A stretch of 64,000 bases of DNA from Piper betle (Eukaryota > Streptophyta > Magnoliopsida > Piperales > Piperaceae), in the NCBI GenBank assembly GCA_033002965.1, contig JAURVB010006543.1, forward strand, positions 1-64,000, read 5' to 3'. Position 1 is the first letter of the stretch. Each line of letters opens with the position of its first letter. The position numbers and the translations under genes are program-made. This document shows positions 14,012-28,185 of this stretch, one piece after another. Below the pieces are notes generated by a model that did not search any database, was not told where the DNA came from, and saw only the letters and a program-made list of their open reading frames with translations.

Positions 14012-14735
14012 CACATGCGATAAAAAACTATAGGACTTCTGGTCCTGGTTGGTGAGAACAGAGACATGGAAAGGATCGGTGGTTTCACATGATTCCCTTT
14101 GACTATAACTGAAGAACATGTAATATTTCAAAGACTCTAATTATCTAATTTAATTGTAGTTGGCATTGTCCTTGTCCACACGAATATTTCCACCTCGCTT
14201 CGAGCCTCAAGCTCTGTATAGAAGTTCATGATTTGTTTACTTTTGAACTCTTTCCTATTAACTATCAGCTCCATTGTTGACTTGGTGCTAAAAAAATCCA
14301 TGCACACAAAATACAACTTGGTTTTTCTATTAAAAAGGACCAGTTGGACAGTTGTAGATTTGTCATAACGATGCATGTCATCGACTATGTTTAGATTGGT
14401 CTCAACAATGGTTTAAAATTTGTATTCTAAATTTTTACTGGGAGACTTCAATGCTAGCTAGCTGTTCCTTATAGATTGGTTTGATAGCATTTAGAAGGAG
14501 ATGTGTTCGATGTCGTGATTTGCAGGTGAAGATACAAAAGATGAGGTCAGATTTAGAAGAGAAACTGATGAAAAAGATGGCCACAGTTCACAGGAAAGCC
14601 GAAGAATTGAGAGCAACAGCCCAGTTGCAGCACGCACAGCAGATACAAAGAGCCTCTGCACTAGCCCAAAAGATTAGAAACAAGCAGAGACCTGTAGACA
14701 TATCTTGTACCTGTATACCCCGTAGAACCATATAA
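11880..14735 (+). CDS. Remorin-family protein (Remorin_C domain), long form
   Basis: Remorins are plant-specific proteins that bind the inner face of the plasma membrane and organise nanodomains. Exons: 11880-11885, about 12037-12562, 12885-13335, 13480-13561 and 14526-14735; phases agree throughout and give about 424 aa. The N-terminal two thirds is a Ser/Pro-rich disordered region with PPTPGRPVF and SSPARHNTP motifs. The Remorin_C domain begins with the acidic EEEEK segment and YQREEAKIQAWVNLQSAKAE and continues as a coiled coil (VKIQKMRSDLEEKLMKKM) rich in Glu, Lys and Ala. The tail has a CTC motif, a plausible S-acylation anchor. The first coding exon is only Met-Glu; homologues, as far as I recall, continue with VHFYNN, which is present in the DNA at 12016-12033 but has no AG acceptor before it, so an in-frame acceptor at 12035-12036 is used here. 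Upstream in-frame sequence (11779-11879) could also be coding. The family call is secure; the N-terminus is not. Confidence 0.85.
13967..14009. repeat. (TA)n microsatellite in a remorin intron
   Basis: About 21 uninterrupted TA units lie in the intron between the fourth and fifth coding exons of the remorin gene. It is likely to vary in length between individuals. Confidence 0.95.
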
Positions 14736-16575
14736 AATTGATCATCATCTTCGCCGAGCACTGTCTGGCGCCGTTTGAACTTCGGACAAGATGATACTTC
14801 AATATCTTTTAGTACATTTAGCAAGCAGTTTTTACCTTCAGCAAACATGTTTTGGGACAAATACCAAACAATTTCTCAAAGTATGTGTGTGACACACCGT
14901 TCCCCACTCTTGTGAACTCGAAGTCTTCACTTTTGCAGACATGGAAAGCAGGAGAACCATGTGGAGTGGCAGAAGACTTGGCCAATCCGTGAATAGATTG
15001 CCTCTGGAAAAAAGGGTCTTCTGAATTCGAGCTCAGAAACAGATATGCACAAGTTTATTGATTGGAATTACTTATTTCACATCCGATTTGGAGCTTTTCT
15101 AATGGTTTGTCACCTTCTTTGATTTTTTTTCCAGGCATTTTCTTTGGAGTTCTTAAGAACATTAAAAAGCAAATATGCGATACATATATCCTTCAAGTCG
15201 CACTTATAATCATGCAGGATATTATTGCAAGAAATTATGTTGACATTCAATTGATACTCCATAGCAAAAGAATATAGAAACAGACCAACACCAATTTTAG
15301 TCTTAATTAAGCTAAAATTAGAAACCCAGCCCAAACATTAGTATCTCCCAATTTAATTAGTTCTACAAAATGTTTAATGTATAATTTTCAGTTCAAGGAA
15401 TCAGATGTCTACAAAAAAAGCACGTCTATAGGGGCTTAGATTATTTAAAAAATATTCGAATCAAATCCAAATTTCTTATTTTGGATTGAAATTTGTATTA
15501 TTTTGAGAAATAGGCCATCTTCCTACATTTTTATTGGTTTATAACTTACATTAGGTTAGGATCAAATTGGATAAGGATTGAATTTAAATTAGCAAGTTCA
15601 AATTAGTTACAAATATGGTAAATAAAATTAATATGATAACATTTTTTTATTTATTCGTCCATATCCTCAGATTGGGTATGGATTGAATTTGCGTTAACCG
15701 GTTCAAATCATATACAGATATGGTAAAAAAATTAAAGAAAATAAACAGATGTAAGGCCTTACGAAGTTATCATAGCTTTAAATACCACACCAGTTATTAT
15801 CTAGTATAGCTAGTAACCGGGTTGAACTGTGTTCAACCCAACCAGATTATAAAATTCTAAAAATATTTTGTTAAATATTAAAAATATCAATTAAATACCA
15901 AAAATGGGACTGCACAAAAATCAATTAAATACCAAAAATTTCCAACGACAAAAATTAAATTTTGTAAAAATTTTAAATTACATGGGATGTGGATTAAAAT
16001 GATACAAAAACCTAACTAGTAGTGAATTTGAAGATACAAAAACTTAATTAATAGTGAATTTGAAGGCAGAACGTGGTGGTATGCCAGGCACCTGTAAACC
16101 GTTAAAAAAAAACACACGAAGCGATCGAAGCCACAATCGGGACTCATGAAATGCTCCTCGTGTTGACCAAATTTGTGATTCAAGGCACTGCACCCGCTGC
16201 TGCAATTCCACAACTTAAATGAATAGGGAAAGGACAAGAAGATAGTCCCATGTTATAAGTTTGAGACAACGTCCTGATTGATTACCTTGCCCTTGCTACC
16301 AGTTTGAAAATATCCAATGAAGTTGGGGGGAAAAACTTAGATTTTAGCCTCAAGGTTAATCAAAGTAATAAAGTCCATGAGATGTCTGACGAACACACTT
16401 TTACATTTACTTTCGCGTACATTTAAATGAACTTGAATTGGCTGAAAATCTTCGGCATTTACGTTTCTACTGGTAAACAAAACTGAAAAAGACAATGCAG
16501 GGATGCAGGAGCCGGAAACTAGTAGTCTGATTCTATCCAACAAAATAGAAAAGGCTAAGAAGAGCTTACGGCTTC
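14736..16575. other. Convergent intergenic region between remorin and COG3
   Basis: This holds the 3' ends of two convergent genes. The first 300-400 bases are probably remorin 3' UTR. From about 15360 the sequence is AT-rich and includes the second copy of a dispersed repeat. Short local duplications occur at 15888-15945 (ATTAAATACCAAAAAT twice) and 16010-16065 (TAGTGAATTTGAAG twice). No gene is seen. Confidence 0.6.
15765..16015. repeat. Dispersed repeat, copy 2
   Basis: This resembles 5881-6113: it opens with TTTAAATACCA, has a central AACCGGGTTGAAC...GTTCAACCC inverted motif, and ends with a GATTAAAATG...ACCTAA segment. Similarity is partial, so both are treated as old copies. Confidence 0.45.
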
Positions 16576-19500
16576 TTACAACAGGCCGTCAAGTTGAGCC
16601 TGCAATACCTGTATCGTTTTCATGCCAATGCTCTGCATTTCTTCTTCATTATACTCCGATTTTATCAGTATTTGCACTTGCAAATGAGCCTCTACAATAT
16701 TTGTCCTGCAAATGAGAGTGGTATTTTCAAAACTCGGCTCATCTAGCACTCAAAAAATTCACAGCTTCCAAGAAGTAAAAGTACCATACAATGAAGGCAT
16801 TTTAGTTTTTCTTAGATCCAAAGGGCATGATATCCATATAAATGTGCAAATGTGTATGAGAAGGCATATGCACGCTCATGAATATTTCCAACAGACTGAC
16901 ACACTACGATGCATAAAGCCACAAAACAGAATAATAAAAATGCACAAATCAAACAAAATAAACTAAATATATCATTGTCATATGATGAATGAAAATAGGA
17001 AACAGTTATATCAGAAATACTTAAGAGACTTCACAGACAAAACCATGCACATGCTCATTTTCAACCTGCCTCTTTAATCAACGCTAATGATTCTCTTCAA
17101 AACCCTACTTTTTACTTGTGTAGGTGACCCTAATGTTCAGTTTTTCAAGTTCCACATTCATAAAAAGTAAACTTCTTTCCTTTTGAACAGTGCTATTGAT
17201 ACCGTGACCTACGCCCCATCCTAGCAATTCATCTACAAATTGAAAACAACATTTCACTTTCGTGACCTACTTGATTGGCTTAAACAAAATTGTCCGTGTC
17301 GATGGATTTTGAAGGTATAACTTCATTTTGGAAATCACTTTTGGCAGCTCCTCATTCATGGCGCTGTCAACCTGTTAATGAGTCACAAAAAATAGACGTG
17401 AAAACAAAATAACTTACAGATGAATATCTAGGTGAATGATGAAAAAGAGGCCTAACTTATAAGTGAAAACATAAAACCATTAATACCAACATTTTATGCA
17501 TGACATGCACTTACAGCATGATTCCTTATCTTTTTAACCAATATACCACACATGGAAAGAAAAAGTCAAAGTTCAATTAGTATTTTCTTTGTTCAATGTA
17601 AACAACATCGATATGATTATTTTTATCATCCACCATTTCTCAAATAATTGAGGTCGAAGTCCTAGACCTTTTGTAATCTCGGCAGAAAAGGGCAAATTTT
17701 CTCATTAGCAAGCAGAGGAAGTTTCCTTCAGCTCTGTGTAAAATATTAAACAGTTTCAAGGAAAACCAACTCCTAACATCCTCCAGAAGGAACAAGTAAA
17801 AATCCATATGAACGTAATACCTTCTGAACAAGCTCAGCCACTTTTTCCGGAGAAGCAAATGCTTGGCTTCTTAGAGGCTTTGCCAAGACAGAATCTACCT
17901 TTGAATCTTGAGTACCAGAGGACAAAGCAACTTTAACTGCTGTCACCTACAACAAATGATCCTATATCAGAGGCATAGCAACACTCAGATAATATCTTGA
18001 AAAAGGAGGAAAAGAACTAAAGATCAGTCAACCTTAGTCACAAACGAAAGCATTGGATCTACAATCAGCTTTGTAACGGACATAATAAACTCTTCACAAG
18101 TAGCTTTAAGACTCTTTTCTAATTCCTGCAGATGACATACAACTAATCAGTAACGTAAAACAAAACACAAAAAAATAAAGAAAATGCCATGTCTTAATTA
18201 ATGTCAACAGTAGCGAGCACATCAAATGACTGCCAAGATGTGGCCTGTACTTATGGTTAGAAGTTGGATGTTAGTCAATAAAAGAATGCAGCAGTTGAAG
18301 GATGGATAAAGATGTTTATGAATAATACAAAATACAAGCATTACAAGCAGCACAGTTAAAAGATAATAAGGAGTATAAATGTACAATCAGAAGCTTCACA
18401 TACACCCATGCAATGCCCATGACAAAGCAATGGAATTTAGGACATGGAATTGAGAAAATTTAACTATTTGGTACCTTCTTAGCATCTATCTGATTTTCCA
18501 ACACCCTTGGAGAGAGAGTTCTGGCCAGTGATGTGGATCTCGACCAGTCAAAAAGTGATGCCTGACCCCGAAGTATTCGCCTGAGTTGTTCCTGAAATAA
18601 AGGCAAAACTTTAAATATTATCTGCAATATATATTCAAGCAGTGAACTCATTTCTTTCTCTTATGTTAGTCAGACAACTCAAACTGTTAACAACACAAAG
18701 AATATTCACTCAACAAAGCCTGCATGCAAAAGCAATTCTCTCTCCTATGTTAACCTATAGCAGACTGAAACAAATGAAAGAAAAAACTTGGAACCCCTCC
18801 CTCGAGCGTGCCAATTTATGACACAGCCAAAATTTGAACAAAAATGTGAAAGAATTAAAATCTCTTACTGACCAGTAAATGAGAAAAATCCAACTCCTTG
18901 TGAGTGACAGAAAATTCTATATCGAATGGAGCAATCTGAAAAAGTAAACAAAGATGTTTGTTAGATTGTTTCTGTGCTAGGTCAATAAAAAGCTAACTTT
19001 TTCAATTACAACCCACAAAAGAAAACCCAAGTACAACATATACCTGCTCCCGTAGAACAAGGAGATGCTTAATAAGGAAGAGCTGCCCATCCATTGAGGA
19101 AGCTCTCTTTGCAATCAATTTGCTACCTTTCTGCACACAAGGATACACAGTCGAAATTGCAAAGGAGAAGTAACATTAGCTCGTATTTTCCTCTTTTAAC
19201 AACTCATTAGTTATGTGAATGTCATAAAAGTCTACAGTTAATTTGAAAATTTTAAAAAGAGCAACTAATCCAGAACACACCATCTAAAGAATAAACTGCT
19301 TCCACAAATTTCATTATTAAATCTTTCTAACATTAAAAATTTTCAAATAAAGTTGTAGTCCATTGAATCTCCCTCTTGCCATAGGTAGGTCATCAGTTTG
19401 TTGAACACATTTAATACATTAACCAAAAGTATCAGACAAAAAGGAAACAAATTTCTAAGATGAAATATTACTTGAAAAAGAAGTTGAATTTTTTTAAAAA

Positions 19501-22500
19501 AGGCCAATAATGCACCCAAATAATGTAAATCAAGACAAAAGCTCAGATTTAATTATGAAACTAACCTGAATGGTTAGTGAGCAAACTTCCACTGCTTCCT
19601 GCACGTTCGTAAAATCACCAAGAAGACAAATCAAAAGAATAGTCACTAAAGAAAGTGAAAAACAAGTAAAAACTTAAAAATAATAGATTTCCCTTAAGTG
19701 GATACCTGTGCTAGACCAGTAAAAACTGCAGGTTCCAAGCAACGATATAACTTTGATAAACATGACACTGTTTTCTCCAAAGGTGGATACCAAGTTTTGA
19801 AAACATCAGCACCTTCACTTCCCTGCAGCAACATGTAAAAAGATAAGCCACTCGTGATAAAAAGATTAGTCACTCTAAGGAGAAATAATGCAACAGTTTC
19901 AAATTTGTTTTTAGACATCTCATAACATCACAACAAGATCATCATACATGGTCAAGAACTTGATCTAAAGTAGAATAAAATGCTCACAGAAGTGCCAGAC
20001 TCTGTTTCAGTAGATAGCTGCAGCTTTGCTGGATAGTTAAGGTCTTCATCCATTGGAAAGAAATTATCTATCTGCATATAAATGACACAAGAAAACTTAC
20101 CATTTTGAAGAAGAAAACTAAAAGCAAAAAATATATATCTAAATAAACCTGACATTTACACTTCACACGCTACCATCTCTTCCCAAATTGCACAAATTTT
20201 AAACGGCCATTAAAACTAAGAACACCAAACTATTTGTCTCTTTACAATAGAAAAGAATACTCACTAATTACTTACGTCAAAACATCAATAAAAAAATTAA
20301 CTATAATTGGAACCACCAAAAGATCTATGAAAATAGTGCTAAATCATTCTTCATAAACAGCAGAGTATGTATTTTCCTACTTGCACTTGAAAAATCAAAT
20401 TTGGAAAAAAAACATGTAGCTTGGTAACACAACAAAGTAACAAAAAAACCTTTAAAGTTAAAAACTTAGAGAAACAAGTAACAGCATCAATATACCTCAT
20501 CATGAATATATGTTCTAGCACGGAAAGTTAGTCTTTCGCGAATGTCAGCCAGAATTCTTTGTAGTGTAGGGCGTAACCCAGCTAATGAGTCATTTTTTTA
20601 TTGAGCTGTTCTCCAAGAACTTTAACTTCAAGAATCTCCACAAGTTCACAGAGTATGTCAAGGTTTGTTTCATGAATAATTTTGGTCGTAAGGTATCATA
20701 CAAATAAGTGCACCTGCAGCCCCATTAATTTTCGCATAAGACAACAATCTCAACAGAGGTATAAGTTTACATTGAACTCAATAATTACATTACACAGCAA
20801 GCACGATACACTTACAGAGGTTCTATTAGTAGAGCAAGGCTTGAAATATTCGACGACGAGGATGGAAAGAAGTGATAAAAAAGTTGGTGCTCAAGCTGGC
20901 AAACCTAAAACCAAAAACATTGTGACACCTGCTTTAGTTTTGCTTTGACATAAAAATGAAGGTCATTGAAGTCACACACATTTAGAAAAGCTCTTTATTA
21001 TCACATTCATTGATATAAGATCCATGAATATTTTTAAAGCATACGATTGCCAACTCTATCCAAAAGGTGGACATGTCAAGTCCAAACAATTTATCCACGT
21101 ACGGTTGGTTTCCAGGTAAGAGCTACAATTTTCTGGTACAAGTTCTGAGTTACCTGCATCAGATATGCACACCCTGATCTTGCTAATGATGCCAAAGCTT
21201 CTTTTTTGCAAATTCAGATATCCTTTGCTGCACAATGCTTTTTATCTAAAGAGCACAGCCACAGTTAGAGAGCATTTTGCATTTTGCAAATTTAATGAGC
21301 TGACATATAAAAGAACAGCTAACTAACCAAGGAAAGTCTTTGCTCACAATACAATCGGTGACATTCTGAGAGAACTTGCGCATATTCTTTTCTTGAAGAT
21401 CTGCTTTCCATTTCTTCAAGTATAAACTTCAACTGGGGTATCATATCAATACAATTTTATCAACACCAATACCATAAACAGAACATGAACACAACTGAAG
21501 AGAGTAGTTATGCCAAATTAACAATCGTGTAAAAATATTCAAATAATATTTGCTTAAGCAAACAGAATCATGCACGCATATAACCTTCTCCCATTCAGCT
21601 TTAAAGACAATTAACAACCATATCTCTTAGACATCTTCTCATAAGCATGGATTCCTCCCTCTTTTCTATATTTTATCTAGAATAGAACCTTTCAAAGCCT
21701 AAAATTTCTTTGAAAATGCAGCAATCATCATGAAGCATCACTTTTATGAATATTTTGATTACAGTACTAACAAAAATTGATCAATAATTTTGAACATAGA
21801 CATTCCTTTTCAGTTGCAGAAGAATTTATAAAGCCTTCAGCAAGGGATAGTTGTTTATTTTTTGGTAAGTGACGTACAAGTTATCCTTCTATTTGAGTAA
21901 CTGGCAGTAATTTTAAAATTTCAATTACTGTACTATCAAATTTAAGCAGCCAAATCCAAGATTCAGAATGTCCTGCTATGTCTCTTCTCCCTAATCAAGT
22001 ACACACCACATAAGATGAACTGGTGGCAGTAATTGCAACACCATTACCACAACAATTTTCCCTATACACTTCATCTGCAACTTGTAAGTGTACAAAGTCC
22101 ATCATCCACTTTACTTAAAAGGAAATGTCTTTGAGATTCTAAGTACTTTGCTATTTTCTCCAACTTAAATGAATTTGCGGATACGATTAGTTCTTTCATT
22201 TAATCACAGGTCTTTCAAGGAAGAGAGTCGATTCAAAATAATATCCATATATCTAGAAGAACTATATTATAGAACCTTGTACTCTGAAGCTTTCCTTGAC
22301 AATTTAGCTCAAAACCACAGGCAATTTAGCTGATTGGATATTATAATACTTTTAACTCTTACATAACAAAAAGATAATGTTGCAAAACTAGTTTCAAAAG
22401 CTTGCCTCGCCAGCTGCTGCCTTAAACCGCACATATAGAATAGATGCTTCCATGCCTTCTGAAATGGATGTTTTGGTGTTCCCACTGCCTTTAATGGCTG

Positions 22501-25500
22501 CCTGGACCTATTGGAGCAAAGAATCGATGTGTAAGATTCCAGTATATTTCAAAACCGAACACAAGAAAGTAACACACCAAATGAAACTACCTGGGACGAA
22601 GCACTTTTTAGTACAGACAACATGTGAAATCGTATCATTCCCAGCGCTCGGGTCTGGATGAAACAAAGTAAACCCCAAATGTTTTAGCATCTTGCACAGC
22701 CCACCGGTTAAAGTTAACCACTAAACATTTGCACTTAAAAAAACTTGGGGTAAACTTAACACCTGAAGGTGCTGAAATTTGACCAAGTAGACACTCGATT
22801 CTGCATATTGTGGGTTTCCTTCCACGTACCTAGGATTGACAAAACAAGAAAAGGCTGCTCAGAGAGAAAAGTTACAAATTTATACCAAATACAGCCATAC
22901 AATCAATAGCGCTTACGAAATGCATTCGTCTAGCCGTTTCAGCAATGGAAGAAAGTTTTCACTTCCAACATTCATGTTTGGTGAGTAAAAGTTAGAAGAT
23001 ATCTGCAAATAATCATACAGTTAGAAATAATTTGAGTCTCCAAAAAGTATATAAAATAATATAATAATTAAAACAGGAGAATGATCCCTATGATTCCAAT
23101 TAGAGTCATTGACAGTTCCAAAATGAGGGTAAAAATATTAACATATTTAAAATGGCCCATGTCACTTCTTATGGCCACTCGAACATATTCATGACCTTCT
23201 ACAAATTGAAGTTAGTTACAATAAGAGTAGTAGACAGGTCTTAGTCAAAACATGGGATAAAATACACAAACAAACAGGACGGTATTCAAACCTTACATTC
23301 TCCAGTTCATCAAAATAGTTAAGCTTCCTTCTCAGTGCTTCCGCAAATTCAATAAGCCTTTGCTTTTCCAGTAGCTACATTTAAAACAAAATAAACAAAT
23401 AACTTGTTAGAAAATGGAAATCTTTTTGCAACTAGGTAGAAATTTGGTGAATGTACCATTTAATATCTTCCTTAACCCCAATCTTTCAGAATTAAGTGAA
23501 TAATGATGAACCTTCTAAGATCAGAGTTCAGAAAACCACCTGATCTTGCAGAAAAAATATTATAGATAAATAATACAACTTCTGTTTTACTTTTGTTGGA
23601 CACTAGCAAGATCAGCTAGAAGTTGAAGGAGTAAGGATGTGGTAATTTATTTTTTGTAGCAGTTTTTCTATGTTCTGACTCAATACATATCATAACCATC
23701 TGAGAAATGTAAGGCATCATTATTCCATAAAAAATATGAAACAAATAACAGACTTACACTCCAACAGAAAACTATAAATTTGACGTCTATGAGCCAAGTT
23801 CCATTTCGATGTCTACTTCTTCCATCTAAGTTCACTCATTTGTTAACTAGTACCCATTTAAACCAGCCATTCCTGTCTACCATCATGACTAAATTTTATT
23901 TTAAATAAATCTAAAAAACAACCAGATATAGATGCATTATTCCATCATTCAAATTAATGCAATGTATGATCAGACTCGTTAAAGTGGCAACAGATATCAA
24001 CAAATAATTAAGAGGGATATAGTAGACATCGGGAAGAAGTAGCCCTAAATTGCCGCCAGACATCATAGACTTAACGCAATACATTATTCCATCAGTCAAA
24101 TACCATGCATTTTAAACCTAAATGACGTCAGTTTATACAATGAAAGGATCCACATTATCACTGAAAATGCTGCAGTAAAGAAAATAATACCAGGCGGTCA
24201 CAAGCATCATGCAGAGTCTTTGTTTTTGTTGAAACTGCCTGATGTTGTAGTTGCAATTCATTAAACAAATCAAGTGTGTTATCAACCTGATATCGAGCAA
24301 TCCAAGTCAGACAGAATAGAAGTTACCTCACAAAAAGAAAGTGAAGCAAGAATAAAGTACGTTGAGACAATTTTGTACCAATAAATAAGTTTTAGATGGC
24401 CTTAAATATTAATTCATTGCAATAAATGAAATAACTAATACAATAAAATCTTGAAACCAGAAAAAGATGAATATTACTTGATCAAGGATTCCATCGCATG
24501 TATCAATGCGTTCAGTTAACGTACGAACATATTGGCGATATTTCTCTTCTGTCTGTTCATATAAGGAAAACATCAATTTTATACAGCTTTATATGACCAA
24601 CTATATAATGCACCAGGAAAAATGAGTTACAAGCATTTACCTCCGACTTCATGGCAGTTTCCAATTCCGTGAACCATTTGTAAAACTGAAATAACACTTA
24701 ACAGTCAGCATATAGATAATTTAATTAACTGTTTTGTTATGTCAGCATTTTCAACAAGACTGCATCATGATGAGAGTTGTGACTACATTGAAGAATCAAA
24801 CAGAGTTGATAATTCGCTTAAATAATGGCATGCACTGATGAAAAGACAGCACGACCATCAAAATTTTGAGTCCTTAATGTAATTGAACACCACTAACTAA
24901 CCTGATGAGTATTTACTAAAACTGCATCCATGGCTCTTGAGTCCTCAAAATTACCATCATTTGCAGGGAGAGGAAGATTATTTTCTGGACCTAAAGCTTC
25001 CTGTGGCTGAAAGAGAACACTAAGGTAATCCTGCTAAATATTTTTAGCATACAGTACTGTGATGATATGCACGCAGGAAAAAGAAGTAACAAAAGGAATG
25101 AATTAAATTTTTTCTCATGCCTTCTCACGGATTTAAATTTTGCTGCCTGCCAAGACATACTTCTTGCAGAATTCCACAATTCATATAAAAATAAATAAAT
25201 TGCAAAAAGAGAAAATGGTTTACTTTCTTTAAATGTAGACATGATGCGTTCAACTTAACCATCTGAAGGCAGTCGTTGCAAATGGACAGATATAAATACA
25301 GAGAAGGTGCATTCAGCTGGTGAAACTCATCAAATAAATTTACAAATGCAATACCTATAAATGGCAACTAATCTTTATCGATCCTTAGTCATTATTAATA
25401 GTTTTCCAAATTTTTGAAGATCCACTACTGTAAAACAATTCAAAATTCCAATAGTTATAGTCGATATAATTTATTGATTCTAGTGCACATGTGGCATATA

Positions 25501-27278
25501 GTAGTTTCCGGTTTCTGATGGTAACAGACATAACTGAAATGGTTGGATGTTATTGTCAGACTTCATACAAGGAGGTTTTATGGGGAAAGGCAACCGTTGC
25601 CCACACTATTACAAAGTTTGTTATCAAGACTAGCAGATTTATTTAGAATTCAAATCTCATCTCTTTTTGTGAGACCCCACCCAGATACAAGATTTATTTC
25701 CAAAAATCTTGAAGCCCAGACAAAATACTAAATGGTTAAGTAAAAGGACAAATTTTGAAACAAATTACACTCCTGTACAAAGAACCATCCATGATGATAC
25801 AGTAGTAAGTTCATACAGAACTTCATTCTGTTCATATTTCTTCTACAGTATCAACTACTTGTTCGTGACCAATGATATATTCTTGATTTCAATTGCAAAC
25901 TAACCACACTGAGATAAAAGATATACTGATGATAGGAAGTTCCAACTAAAAGGAAAAACAACAAGATATATTCACACAATCACAAGATGAATATCTTACT
26001 AGATTAGCTGGAAATGGCCTCTCTGAGACGGCATGAGACAAAGCTGCAACTGCTGCTTGCTGCTCCTCCGTCAGTGGTGCATTCTGGAAAAAATGGAACC
26101 GATCACATCAAAGTCAGTTAAATGCAAAAAAAATTCCAAAATTGGTAGAATTGCCAAGCCCAAGCCCCCTAGTCGATAAAAAAGAAACCAAATATTCCTG
26201 AAGTTAATGAAAAATAGCATTCTTGTTGTGATTTGCGACATGAAATCCACTAATCACAAAATTTACATGGCAGAAATTCAACCAGTCAAGATGCATTTAT
26301 CTAGAGTGGAGGGCGGCTAGACCAAAACAAGAAACTACGACATGCACAAGTCCCTGTCAAACTGACTACCCATTAGAAAGCCAAAAAAGAAGAAAAGATC
26401 AAGAATATATCAAACAAAGCTCCCCAATTTCCAAAACCAATCCGCCTTCCCTAATAAAGTCATGAAAAGGGGGAAAACTGATTATAAAAACAAGATAAGT
26501 AAGACCAGTGTGGATAGATTGATAAAACACGACTCTTCCCGAGAAGAAGAAGGAAGTTGTAACCATTATCCATTACCACTTTTGTGCCAGATTCATCATG
26601 AATAAACGATAAAAAAAATCAACAAAAGGCTGAACAATGCATTCCAATCGACATTGCGCATTAAACCCTCAATTTGGAAAAGGTAATGAATAATGAGACA
26701 AGACTAACCAAGTACTCCTTGGTACAAGCAAAGTTCTTCATGTGAAGCCCAATTATAGCGAAAAAGATAATGTTCTACTTCATCACTGGATTCTACCAGT
26801 TATTTGCATTTTTGTATGGAAATCATTTTGTTGCCACATCGACCATCCATTACCAATTATCAATTAGCAGAAAGTATATACGCATATCAAGAACAGACTG
26901 AGAGAAGCATCGGAATCGCCATGATCCAAGAAATGAAAAAAAATGAAGGCAAGATCAACAAACTGAACAAAATGCAAAGTCCCCCACTAGATAATCTAGT
27001 TGTAACCTGTTACAAAAGAAAAACACCAATACCAACCCAAATGGAGAATCCATTACGCCGAAAAAGAAAGATCAATAACAGACCAAACGATGCATCCCAA
27101 ATCCCATAACCTATCCGAGTCCTCGTTTCCAACCAGTGAAGACAAGGCCAACAGATGATGCATAATTTTTTTTCTTTTACAAAAAATGAAGCACCTGATC
27201 CCAAGAAGAAGCGAAGTTGTAGCCCTTGGAAACCGCACCGGACTTGGGGAGGGGAGTAGGGGCGGAGCTGGTCGCCAT
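16576..27278 (-). CDS. COG3: Conserved oligomeric Golgi complex subunit 3 (COG3), 25 exons
   Basis: COG3 (Sec34 family) is a lobe A subunit of the COG tethering complex, which captures vesicles recycling glycosylation enzymes within the Golgi. Exons in gene order: 27195-27278, 26000-26083, 24902-25006, 24641-24685, 24478-24552, 24191-24286, 23297-23374, 22917-23002, 22763-22829, 22591-22653, 22406-22507, 21328-21432, 21154-21245, 20816-20904, 20496-20713, 19988-20071, 19706-19822, 19566-19598, 19044-19130, 18873-18935, 18475-18591, 18033-18125, 17821-17946, 17271-17371 and 16576-16705. The product, about 780 aa when read through, matches the plant COG3 pattern end to end: [102 protein letters not shown]. 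Exon 11 has a GC donor. Exon 13 lacks one base and exon 15 lacks two, each in or next to an A-run; every other exon keeps frame. Since COG3 is usually a single-copy housekeeping gene, assembly error is likelier than loss. Confidence 0.95.
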
Positions 27279-28019
27279 GGAAGGGGAGTCGAGTGGCGAG
27301 AGGTCGATCTCGGATCTCCAATTCCTTCCCGTGGGAGACACGACGCTCTGTCTTCCCAATCAAGGCATAAATAAATGGCCAGAGGATTTACAGATTTACC
27401 CATTTTACCAAATTAAATTAAATGTCATAAACGAATTATTTATTGGTTTGAAAAACGTTTAAATATTTAATTAATTTAATGAGCCGATTAAAAATATTAT
27501 AATGTTTTGAATTCATTGAATTTTTTTGTTGTAATTATAATGTTATTTTTTTATTTTATATATTAAAAGTATTATATATTTTGTGTTAGTAGTTATTTTT
27601 GTCAATTATAATTTTTTATTTTTAATTATATTTTTTTTCTAAGGGTAGATGTATTATGTAAAATAGTGAAAAATTAACTTTGACCGTTTAACTAACTATA
27701 AACCGGTTAAATTTTAATTATAGTAAAATTTTGTAAATTTGATTAATAATTTAAATATAGTTAATAATATGATAAATGGTAGCAATTATAAACAATTGTA
27801 TTGATGAGCTATAATCTTTTTACGTCTCTATTCCCAACTATATACCAATTGTTACTCGAACCAATATTAAACCGATGATCCAATCTAAATGGGTACCCGA
27901 ACTAAGTTGGCTCGTACATGTTGTTTTTGTTTGGGGTTGTGTCAACAAAATTTTGCCCAACCCGATTGTTTATGCAAATTCAAACTCAAATTATATTTTT
28001 AACAATACTTCTCAATTTA

Positions 28020-28185
28020 TTTTTAAGGACACAACTATATTAATTAATATCACTATGTTATGAAATTTTATTTTTTATTTTTTTATTTTTTATTATACTA
28101 ATATATTTTAAATTTTATATGGGCAATTGGGCATTTGAGTCTTCAATTGTCTAAAGAGTAATAATTTGGTGGAAGGTTTTTGATA
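28020..28185. repeat. Repeat family R1, part B, copy 1
   Basis: It matches 30579-30720 over its whole length, including TTAAGG.CACAA.TATATTAATTAATAT near the start and a block around CATTTGAGTCTTCAATTGT near the end. In the second copy this part lies next to part C; here they are separated by about 1.3 kb. Confidence 0.75.
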
